A model generated the notes under the pieces. That model ran no database searches. It saw only the letters and a list, made by a program, of their open reading frames with translations, and was not told the DNA's origin. From NCBI GenBank assembly GCA_016199905.1, contig JACQFU010000582.1:1-13256 (forward strand): 13,256 nucleotides of DNA. Reading direction: 5' to 3'. The position numbers and the translations under genes are program-made. How positions within the stretch are numbered: position 1 is the first letter of the stretch; each line of letters begins with the position of its first letter. Positions 6,533 through 12,561 of the stretch are shown here, in pieces. The DNA is from Candidatus Wallbacteria bacterium (GTDB taxonomy: Bacteria > Muiribacteriota > UBA6191 > JACPRK01).

Positions 6533-7674
6533 GCCTGCTGCACGGATTTCTCGTGCTGGTGGGGACCCTGGCGGGAGTGTTGATCGCCTACAGCCTAGAT
6601 GACGAGCTGCTCGTGTGGATCCGCGAGAGCACCGGTTATCCGCCGAAGGTCCTCATGGGCATCCTCTTTGGAGGCGTGGGGTACCTGTCGGCAGCGACGA
6701 TCTCGGGGGAGCTCGAGAAGTGGATCGAAAAGCGGCTGCCGCTGATCTCGGTCGTGGAGGTCGTCTGGGGCACGGCCGGTCTGGTCATCGGTCTGGTGGT
6801 CGCGAATCTCTTCTGCGTGCCGATTCTTCTGTTCCTCAACGCGGACCACATTCAAGTCTTGCTCAAGAGCAACCCGCTGCTGTCGAGCTTGACGCTGGTG
6901 GTGCCGCTCTTCTTCAACATCCTGCTCGGCTTCGCCGGCATCACGCTGTTCACCAGGCGCCAGAGCGAATTGCGGCTCTTCCTGTTTCCCTGGAGCGCGC
7001 GCCGTTTGGGCGTGACGACGAAGGTGCTGGACACGAGCGCCATCATCGATGGCCGCGTCGTGGAGATCGCAACGACCCGGCTGCTGGAAGGTCCGGTTCA
7101 GGTTCCGCGGTTCGTGCTCCACGAGTTGCAGCTCGTGGCCGACAGCGGCGACCAGGTGAAGCGGGAGCGAGGCCGCCGCGGATTCGACAATCTGGAGCGG
7201 CTCAAGAAGCTTCAGGGCGTCGACCTGACGTTCCCCGCCGAGGACGTGGAAGGGCAGTCCGAAGTGGACGCGAAGCTGATCGCGTACTGTCGCGACACGG
7301 GTGCTACTCTGGTCACGGTGGATTACAACCTGAACAAGCTTGCGGCGATCCAGGAGATCGCATCGGTCAACATAAACGAGGTCGCCAACGCGCTGCGGCC
7401 CGCTGTCCTGGCGGGCGATCAAGTGCAGGTAGAGGTCGTCAAGAAAGGCAAGGACGCCGGCCAAGGCGTCGGCTACCTGCCTGATGGCAGCATGGTCGTG
7501 GTGGACGAGGGGGCGAGCTTGGTCGGCCAGACGGCCGTCGTGGTGGTCCACAAGATCCTGCAGACTTCGGCGGGACGGATGGTCTTCACGCGCGCTCCGG
7601 CGCCCGAACGGGCCTCCGACGCGCAGCGACCGCTCACCGTGGTGGGGGATGCGAAGTCGCGCCCCGCCTCCTAG
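6526..7674 (+). CDS. Membrane-anchored PIN/TRAM domain protein (YacL-like)
   Basis: The 382-residue protein has about four N-terminal membrane segments (roughly residues 3-23, 41-60, 76-103 and 119-143). A PIN nuclease domain begins KVLDTSAIIDGRV, with the expected acidic residues Asp169, Glu200, Asp248 and Asp266. A C-terminal TRAM-like beta domain (about 291-355, with GVGYLPDGSMVVV) probably binds RNA. This is the architecture of the YacL family of Firmicutes and other bacteria, thought to be membrane-tethered RNases, though the substrate is not established. All four PIN acidic residues are present, so activity is plausible. The start is GTG at 6526, behind a consensus Shine-Dalgarno site and overlapping fmt by 7 bases, so it is co-transcribed with def-fmt. 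The tail after residue 355 looks disordered. Confidence 0.9.
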   Translation: MLSLLHGFLVLVGTLAGVLIAYSLDDELLVWIRESTGYPPKVLMGILFGGVGYLSAATISGELEKWIEKRLPLISVVEVVWGTAGLVIGLVVANLFCVPILLFLNADHIQVLLKSNPLLSSLTLVVPLFFNILLGFAGITLFTRRQSELRLFLFPWSARRLGVTTKVLDTSAIIDGRVVEIATTRLLEGPVQVPRFVLHELQLVADSGDQVKRERGRRGFDNLERLKKLQGVDLTFPAEDVEGQSEVDAKLIAYCRDTGATLVTVDYNLNKLAAIQEIASVNINEVANALRPAVLAGDQVQVEVVKKGKDAGQGVGYLPDGSMVVVDEGASLVGQTAVVVVHKILQTSAGRMVFTRAPAPERASDAQRPLTVVGDAKSRPAS

Positions 7675-7690
7675 GGAGGGACTTACAAAG

Positions 7691-8473
7691 ATGACGATGC
7701 TGGTCAAGGACGTGATGGTGCGGAACCCGATCGTGCTGAGGCCCGAGCAGAGCGTGTTCTCTGCGCGCGAGCTGATGCTGATCCACGAGTACGAGTGCCT
7801 CTTCGTGGTGGACGACAAACGCCACCCCGTCGGAGTCGTGACGACGTTGTTCACGAACCTGGAGGAGCCCAAGAAGACCGTCGAGAAAGTGATGAAGACC
7901 GAGTTCCAGGTCATTCGCGACAACCAGACGGTTCAGGAGGCGGCCCACATGTTCACGACGGGCGGCGTCAGCATGCTGGCGATGCCGGTGGTGGACGAGG
8001 AGGGCGCGGTAACCGGCATCCTTCGGATCAAGGAACTGGTGCAGGACCTGGTGACTCCGGTGAAGGAGGGGGCTCTGTCACCGGAGAGCGGCGTCATCTA
8101 CCTGTCGATGACCAGGACCGAGGAGAAGGAGAAGCTCTGGCTGGATCGCATCCGGGAGCACAACCTTCGTCCGGCGGTGACTCAGGTCGGGGCGAACGCG
8201 GAGAAGCTGCCGATCAAGATGAGGGAGAGCGCAATCGTGGCGGCGATCGCCTTCGGGGTGATCAAGGAAGACACGCGCGAGAAGACTTCGGTGTCGAACG
8301 CAATCCGGGACATCATCTTGCAGCTGAAGATGATCTCGCCCGGGCTGGGCGGCGGATTCAAGGTGGGAGTGGTTCGCGGGGAAGGCCGGATCGCGGTGGC
8401 CGCTTTCGGCCGTTGCGGCCACGCGCTGGCCAACTCGCCCGAGCAGATTTTCATGGGCTCGAGCATCATCTGA
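7691..8473 (+). CDS. CBS-pair protein with a C-terminal HutP-like domain
   Basis: The 260-residue protein begins with two CBS domains (about residues 8-58 and 65-120; VKDVMVRNPIVLRPEQSV opens the first), which usually bind adenosine nucleotides and act as energy or ligand sensors. Residues about 134-260 resemble HutP, the histidine-responsive RNA-binding antiterminator of Bacillus. The matches are IYLSMTRTEEKEK, the short VTQVG, the helix SAIVAAIAFGVIKED, FKVGVVRG, then RIAVAAFGRCG and the ending EQIFMGSSII, in the same order as HutP segments as I recall them. This is judged by eye. The HutP histidines that hold Mg2+ appear to be replaced. The ATG at 7691 has gggaggg 10 bases upstream; the frame extends further upstream but overlaps the PIN/TRAM gene. 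It lies 16 bases after that gene. A role in nucleotide-controlled RNA binding is inference. Confidence 0.72.
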   Translation: MTMLVKDVMVRNPIVLRPEQSVFSARELMLIHEYECLFVVDDKRHPVGVVTTLFTNLEEPKKTVEKVMKTEFQVIRDNQTVQEAAHMFTTGGVSMLAMPVVDEEGAVTGILRIKELVQDLVTPVKEGALSPESGVIYLSMTRTEEKEKLWLDRIREHNLRPAVTQVGANAEKLPIKMRESAIVAAIAFGVIKEDTREKTSVSNAIRDIILQLKMISPGLGGGFKVGVVRGEGRIAVAAFGRCGHALANSPEQIFMGSSII

Positions 8474-8485
8474 GGACGGCGCGCC

Positions 8486-9757
8486 GTGAGCACCAATCCC
8501 AGCTACGATCAAGGGCTCGTCAAAATGCGAGCCGGTGACGTCGACGGAGCCATCGAATCGTTTACACGCGCGATCCGGCAAGTCCCTCGGGACGTCTACG
8601 CCTACAACAAGCTGGCGTTCCTCTACAAGGAGAAGCGCCTGTTCCGCAAGGCGATCCGAGTGCTGGAGACGGCGCTGAAGGTCCGCAAGGACGACTTCCA
8701 CACGCACTACATCCTGGGCAACACGCTGCTGGACCAGGCGCGCTACGCGGAGGCGGCGGAGGCGTTCAAGCAGTCGCTGTCGCTCAATCCCAAGGACGTC
8801 TATGCGTGGAACAGCCTGGCGCTGGCCCACAAGCTGGTGAAGCAGTACGACCGGGCCATTCAGTGCCTCGAGAAGGCGATCGAGCTGGACCCGGCGGACG
8901 CCTACAACTACAACAGCCTCGCGGTGGTGCACTTCTGCCGTGGCGACCTGGAGCAGGGCGCGCACGCGCTGGAGCGGGGGCTCAAGCACACGCCGGACAA
9001 CGCGTTCCTGGCGTACACGCAGGGCGAGGCCTATCTCCGGATGGGGCAGCTGGCGAGATCCGCCGAGTGCTTCTCGCGGTTGATCGAGAGGGCGCCGCAG
9101 TCGAAGCTGGGACACATCGGGCTCGGCCACCTCGCCATCGCCAAGGCAGCCTGGAAGTCGGCGCTGGCCCACTTCCTCCGGGCGCTGGAGCTGGACCCGA
9201 AGGACTGGGAAGTGCTCACGTTCATGGGCGAGATCTACCTCGACATGCGGGACTTCGAGCAGGCCGACGTCTACTTCTCTCGAGCGCTGGATCTGAATCC
9301 GCGGAGCAGCCGGGGGCTCCTGGGAAAAGGGGAGACGCTGGAGAGCCAGGGGCTGGTGTTGAAGGCCTGGCAGTGCTATCAGCAAGCGGTGCGAGCCGCG
9401 CCGGCAAGCGCCGAGTCTCGCTTCACGCTGGGTCGCCTTTACCTGGAGCAGCGGATCTTCAGCAAGGCCGTGCAGGAACTGCGCGCGGCCCATCACCTCG
9501 ACGCATCCAACGACACCTTTGCGTCGCATCTGGGCTGGGCGCTCGTCGACGGAGGCTGGCCCGCCGACGGCGAGCGACTCCTGCGGCAAGTCCTCGCCAA
9601 GAACTCGTCCCACGCGTGCTCGCTCTACCAGCTGGCCCGCACGCTGCTGGCCAACGGCAATCGCCGCGACGAAGCGGCGGGCTGCCTTCGCGCGCTCGCG
9701 GGGCTCAAGGACGGGGGCGACTGGAAGCGCAAGGGCCGAGAGCTGATGAAGCCCTGA
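8486..9757 (+). CDS. Tetratricopeptide-repeat protein (twelve repeats)
   Basis: The 423-residue product is almost entirely tetratricopeptide repeats. Counting from about residue 2 to 409, twelve 34-residue units follow each other without insertion; unit boundaries fall at residues 36, 70, 104, 138, 172, 206, 240, 274, 308, 342 and 376. Typical units include YAWNSLALAHKLVKQYDRAI and VLTFMGEIYLDMRDFEQA. No signal peptide or membrane segment is present, so it is probably a cytoplasmic scaffold for protein-protein contacts; the partner is unknown. It starts with GTG at 8486, with TGAGGA at 8471-8476 as Shine-Dalgarno site, 12 bases after the CBS/HutP gene, and is the last gene of the plus-strand run. 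It stops inside a small palindrome shared with the convergent gene. Confidence 0.9.
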   Translation: MSTNPSYDQGLVKMRAGDVDGAIESFTRAIRQVPRDVYAYNKLAFLYKEKRLFRKAIRVLETALKVRKDDFHTHYILGNTLLDQARYAEAAEAFKQSLSLNPKDVYAWNSLALAHKLVKQYDRAIQCLEKAIELDPADAYNYNSLAVVHFCRGDLEQGAHALERGLKHTPDNAFLAYTQGEAYLRMGQLARSAECFSRLIERAPQSKLGHIGLGHLAIAKAAWKSALAHFLRALELDPKDWEVLTFMGEIYLDMRDFEQADVYFSRALDLNPRSSRGLLGKGETLESQGLVLKAWQCYQQAVRAAPASAESRFTLGRLYLEQRIFSKAVQELRAAHHLDASNDTFASHLGWALVDGGWPADGERLLRQVLAKNSSHACSLYQLARTLLANGNRRDEAAGCLRALAGLKDGGDWKRKGRELMKP

Positions 9758-9770
9758 GGCGGCAGCCTCA
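9755..9770. terminator. Small symmetric hairpin spanning both stop codons of a convergent pair
   Basis: TGAGGC (9755-9760), loop GGCA, GCCTCA (9765-9770): a perfect 6-bp stem whose first and last three bases are the stop codons of the TPR gene (plus) and the zinc-ribbon gene (minus). The 10-base gap leaves no room for another terminator. There is no T-tract on either side, so intrinsic termination is uncertain. Confidence 0.4.
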
Positions 9771-11144
9771 ACGCGCCGGTGCCGGCGCCGGGATCAGCTC
9801 CGGCAACGCCAGGCCGCGAGTGGCCGCCTGCTTGGTCAGCTCCGAGTCGACGCGCGCAAGTGCCGCACGAAGGCCCGGGCGGCCATGGAACTCCATTGCC
9901 CCGGCACCAAAGCGGCCTGCGTTCCAGAGCACGGCCACCGTGAGGGCCATCGAAAGCGCCACGGAGCCCCGCTTCTGGCGCGCGGCCGAAAGGAAGCGCA
10001 GAAAGGCGCCAACCAGTGTCAGGGGCAGCAGGCCGTTGATTCCGACCCACGCTGGCTCGAGGAACGCGGCCGATGCGGGGAACGACTTCGCCAGCCCCTC
10101 GCCCGCCAGCACTCCATCGAAGGACTTGAGCTGCGCCAAGGCCGCCACGCTCGTGACCGCCGAGTAGAACCCGAGCACCAGGAAAAGCCACCGCACGGGC
10201 CGCGCAGACGATCGTTCCGCCCAGAACGTCAGACCCGCGAAAACGAACACGGCGGCGAAGACTCCGCCAAGCACGACGGGCGCCCCGGCCGTGAGAAAGA
10301 CGGCATGCCCCTTCAGGAAGGCGGCATCCTCGTAGGAGCGCACGGACAGGAAGCAGATGGAGAGCAGCAACACCTTGCCGAGGTGGGCGGCTCCGAACTG
10401 CTCGGGCTTGGCGGCGAGAGCCACCAACGCGATGGCGGCGGCAGCCCCTGCGGCCCCGGCCTCCAGCACGGAGACCGCGTAAAGCTGATGCAGCATCTCG
10501 CCCAGCACTCCCAGCAGGGCCAGGTTGGCCAGGACCAGCAGGCCCCTCTCCGCCCGTGAGGGCTGAGCGTTCAAGGTAAGCGGCGGCGATCCGGAATTGG
10601 GAGTGAGCGCGTTCGGCGCGGCGGCTGGCCGGAAGACAGGAACCCGAGTCTGCCTGCCCTGCTGCTCGCCCCCCCCGGGCATGGGGGGCGGCGTGTGCCC
10701 CGGCTGCCTGCCTTCGGTTGCGGGCTCGCCCGCAGAGCCCACGGGGGAATCGGGGACGAGAGCGCGGGAACTCCTGGCAGCTCGGGCGGCGACCTCCTCG
10801 ACAGTGCTGGGAGGAGTCACGGAGCCTTCAGGCGCGGAGGCGATGAGGTCCTCGATCGTCAGGGAGCGGGAAACAGGCTTGGGGACAGTGGCCGGTGCTG
10901 CAGCGGCAGGCCGCGGAGCAGCACCGGCCGACCGATCGGTCTCGGCCGGCGGTCCCTTCGAGAAACTGTGGAACAGGTCGTGAAGGCCCACGTCGCCGAC
11001 TTCAGCGGAGGGGGCCGATCTTGGCAAGCCCAGGCCGAGCACATCCTCGAGGACATCCCCCGAACCGGCATTGAGCGAGCCCCCGCAGTTACCGCAGAAT
11101 CGGGCGTCGTCCTTATTTTCCTTGGCGCAGAGCGGACAGAGCAT
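9768..11144 (-). CDS. Zinc-ribbon, multi-pass membrane protein of unknown function
   Basis: The 458-residue protein opens with a zinc ribbon (MLCPLCAKEN, then FCGNCGG; Cys3, Cys6, Cys17, Cys20, the CxxC-x10-CxxC spacing of many short bacterial zinc ribbons). Residues about 25-200 are Pro/Ala/Gly-rich and probably disordered, with two short amphipathic pieces (LHDLFHSF near 54-61, LTIEDLIASA at 95-104) that may be binding motifs. Residues about 201-411 hold six or seven hydrophobic membrane segments. A short soluble tail ends PAPAPAR. I recognise no enzyme motif. The ATG at 11144 is supported by the position of the Cys motif at the very N-terminus. A TATAAT box lies upstream on the minus strand; no clear Shine-Dalgarno site is seen. 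It converges on the TPR gene with 10 bases between the stops. Confidence 0.85.
   Translation of the reverse strand: MLCPLCAKENKDDARFCGNCGGSLNAGSGDVLEDVLGLGLPRSAPSAEVGDVGLHDLFHSFSKGPPAETDRSAGAAPRPAAAAPATVPKPVSRSLTIEDLIASAPEGSVTPPSTVEEVAARAARSSRALVPDSPVGSAGEPATEGRQPGHTPPPMPGGGEQQGRQTRVPVFRPAAAPNALTPNSGSPPLTLNAQPSRAERGLLVLANLALLGVLGEMLHQLYAVSVLEAGAAGAAAAIALVALAAKPEQFGAAHLGKVLLLSICFLSVRSYEDAAFLKGHAVFLTAGAPVVLGGVFAAVFVFAGLTFWAERSSARPVRWLFLVLGFYSAVTSVAALAQLKSFDGVLAGEGLAKSFPASAAFLEPAWVGINGLLPLTLVGAFLRFLSAARQKRGSVALSMALTVAVLWNAGRFGAGAMEFHGRPGLRAALARVDSELTKQAATRGLALPELIPAPAPAR
10668..10689. repeat. C8/G6 homopolymer hairpin inside the zinc-ribbon gene
   Basis: Eight C (10669-10676) and six G (10683-10688) can pair as a 7-bp stem, GCCCCCC with GGGGGGC, around an 8-base loop. 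On the coding strand the tract encodes the PPPMPGGG part of the disordered linker. A homopolymer of eight is a potential slippage site and also a common place for sequencing error, but the frame continues intact through it. Confidence 0.5.
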
Positions 11145-11164
11145 CTTGGTTTCGGACCGGGAGG

Positions 11165-11170
11165 ATTATA
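11165..11170 (-). promoter_or_regulatory. -10 box for the zinc-ribbon membrane protein gene
   Basis: A perfect TATAAT on the minus strand lies 20 bases upstream of the ATG at 11144. No good -35 hexamer is found at 16-18 bases; TTGGCG at 11192-11197 is 21 bases away. The promoter may therefore depend on an activator, and the leader would be only about 14 bases. Confidence 0.45.
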
Positions 11171-11216
11171 ACCCAATCCCGCAGAACATTTCGCCAACCA
11201 TCCTCGTAGTCATGGA

Positions 11217-11342
11217 GGAGCCCATTGGGCGAGCGGGTTCTTGCGCATCCGACCCAGGGAAGATGCACTCGCAGGAATTCCGCAGGAGCAGGTCTGCACG
11301 GTGCGATCCTTTCCCGATGGATTGACACTCCTGGAGCCCATT
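11217..11342. repeat. Palindrome and 10-base direct repeat in the divergent control region
   Basis: The decamer ggagcccatt occurs at 11217-11226 and again at 11333-11342. The first copy is part of a perfect palindrome gccca-t-tgggc (11220-11230); the second sits inside the spacer between the -35 and -10 boxes of the plus-strand promoter. This resembles operator placement, with one full and one half site, but no regulator is encoded nearby. The rest of the 251-base gap (11145-11395) holds the two promoters and nothing else I can identify. Confidence 0.3.
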
Positions 11343-11350
11343 CTTATACT
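11322..11350 (+). promoter_or_regulatory. Near-consensus sigma-70 promoter for the exported protein gene
   Basis: TTGACA (11322-11327), a 17-base spacer and TATACT (11345-11350): only one mismatch to consensus in twelve positions. The start of transcription would be near 11357, giving a leader of about 39 bases before the ATG at 11396. Confidence 0.85.
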
Positions 11351-11395
11351 TCTGGCGAATTCTGAAACAGGCCGACGTCGAGGAAACGAGGAAAG

Positions 11396-12187
11396 ATGCA
11401 GACACTGAGGAGAGCCAGGAGAGCCACCCGCGTGCTGGCCTGCGCCCTGGTGATGTTGTTCGCCCTCTCCTGCGCCCGGCCCGGCCAGGCGTTCCTCACA
11501 GAGCTTGTGGTCGGCGGAGAACTGGCCTATTCGGCAGTCACTCTCATCGGGCAAGCCCTCCCCCAGATTGCGCTGGTGGCCACGAATCTGCTGGCCTTGG
11601 TCAAGACGGGGCAAGCGATTGGCGATACCCTCAAGAAGATTGGCAAGACCCTTTTTGGAGGCGGCAAGGGCCCCGCTCCGTCGCTCGGGTCGGCGCAACC
11701 CTCGCCCGTGACGTCCGACGTGCCTCAGATCCCGGCGATTCCGATGGACTCGGACGCCAAGAAGTCCGAGGTCGCCACGGCAGCCGCCGCAGTCGAAGCC
11801 GCCCCGAGCGAGATCGGGATGGCAATAGAAAACGTGGTCGATTCCTACCGTCAGAAGCTCGATCTCTACAACAAGCTGTCGGGGCTTCCGGACGGCTCAC
11901 CGGGCCGCCAGCAGCTGGCGGAGCCCTACTCGAGCCTGGTCAACGCCAACGAGCAAGCCGTGAGCTTGGCCGTGACTGTGGTGCTCGACGCCGTTCGTGA
12001 CGGCAACGCCTCGCTGGTCAACGAGTTCTGCGAATCGGTGAAGTCGCTCGATGGCGCGTCGAGGCCCGCCATGATCCCGGTGGTCAACCGCGTGCTCGAG
12101 AAGGGCCGGACGTTCGCAACGCTGCAGGGCGAGGGCGACGGCCTGTTTCCCAAGATCGAAGCGCTGCACACCGATCTGGTGAACTAG
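11396..12187 (+). CDS. Exported protein of unknown function
   Basis: The 263-residue product has a Sec signal peptide: basic MQTLRRARRATR, a hydrophobic core ACALVMLFALS, and a probable signal peptidase I site after GQA near residue 32. A cysteine at the end of the core (FALSC) is a poor lipobox because the -3 residue is Ala, so a lipoprotein is less likely. A second hydrophobic stretch, about residues 44-72 (AVTLIGQALPQIALVATNLL), could be a membrane or amphipathic segment. It is followed by a glycine/proline-rich linker with KTLFGGGKGPAPS and then a mainly helical domain from about 138 to the end. I do not recognise the family. The ATG at 11396 has GAGG at 11388-11391 as Shine-Dalgarno site. 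It is preceded by a near-consensus promoter, so expression could be high. It has no plus-strand partner gene in the window, and its stop overlaps that of the XdhC-like gene. Confidence 0.8.
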   Translation: MQTLRRARRATRVLACALVMLFALSCARPGQAFLTELVVGGELAYSAVTLIGQALPQIALVATNLLALVKTGQAIGDTLKKIGKTLFGGGKGPAPSLGSAQPSPVTSDVPQIPAIPMDSDAKKSEVATAAAAVEAAPSEIGMAIENVVDSYRQKLDLYNKLSGLPDGSPGRQQLAEPYSSLVNANEQAVSLAVTVVLDAVRDGNASLVNEFCESVKSLDGASRPAMIPVVNRVLEKGRTFATLQGEGDGLFPKIEALHTDLVN

Positions 12188-12486
12188 AGCGGCTGAATGA
12201 ACACGCGGAGCTTGCCTCCGCAGACCATTCCGCTTTCGTCGACCTCGTCGTCCAGAGCGTACTCGGCAGTTCGAGGCGTGTCGTCCCGCAGGCAGTCGAG
12301 TGCCTCCAGGCGCAGCGCGTTCTCCATGCAGCCTCCGCCGATGCTGCCCATCGTCCTGCCATCGGGAAAGACCAGCATCCGCTGCCCGGCTTCGCCCGGC
12401 GTCGAGCCGCGCGTCTGGATGACCGTGACGACAGCGGCCCGGCCGCCGGCGGCCTCGAGGCGCGCCAGTTCCGTTAAGATCTTCAT
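12184..12486 (-). CDS. Stand-alone XdhC/CoxI N-terminal domain protein
   Basis: The 100-residue product matches the N-terminal domain of the XdhC/CoxI family, whose larger members help insert sulfurated molybdenum cofactor into xanthine dehydrogenase-type enzymes. Visible signatures are VVTVIQTRGSTPGEAGQRML (residues 19-38), GSIGGGCMENALRLEAL (48-64, with Cys53) and the ending VCGGKLRVFIQPL (Cys89). The Rossmann-type C-terminal domain of full XdhC is absent: the stop follows directly. Such one-domain versions exist as separate genes, so this need not be a remnant. No molybdoenzyme gene lies in the window. The ATG at 12486 has no Shine-Dalgarno site. Its stop codon overlaps that of the exported-protein gene in a CTAG tetramer (12184-12187). 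Confidence 0.85.
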   Translation of the reverse strand: MKILTELARLEAAGGRAAVVTVIQTRGSTPGEAGQRMLVFPDGRTMGSIGGGCMENALRLEALDCLRDDTPRTAEYALDDEVDESGMVCGGKLRVFIQPL

Positions 12487-12502
12487 GGGGCAACAGAGTG
12501 AA

Positions 12503-12534
12503 GGCCGGAGGCTCGACGAATCAAGCCTCCGGCC
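12503..12534 (-). terminator. Terminator-like hairpin after the right-edge gene
   Basis: GGCCGGAGGCT (12503-12513) pairs perfectly with 12524-12534, an 11-bp GC-rich stem around a 10-base loop. Read on the minus strand it lies 27 bases past the stop of the right-edge gene and is followed by TTCACTCTGTT, which is T-rich but not a clean T-run. It probably ends that transcript and separates it from the XdhC-like gene. Confidence 0.65.
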
Positions 12535-12561
12535 GGGATGGTCAACCGTCTCGGTCGAACT

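Noticed and set aside
7484..7690. A 69-residue extension of the CBS-HutP-like protein
   Set aside because: It overlaps the TRAM part of the previous gene and is Arg/Trp/Ser-rich; the ATG at 7691 has a good Shine-Dalgarno site.
8078..9613. A 511-codon minus-strand frame opposite the CBS-HutP and TPR genes
   Set aside because: The plus-strand genes have clear domains and repeats; this frame has none and its composition is that of an antisense shadow.
11396..11475. A lipobox (FALSC) that would make the exported protein a lipoprotein
   Set aside because: The -3 position is Ala rather than Leu, Val or Ile, and a normal signal peptidase I site (GQA) follows a few residues later.
12517..12545. A promoter for the XdhC-like gene (TTGACC at 12540-12545, minus strand)
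   Set aside because: No acceptable -10 hexamer lies 16-18 bases downstream; the region is the loop of the terminator-like hairpin.
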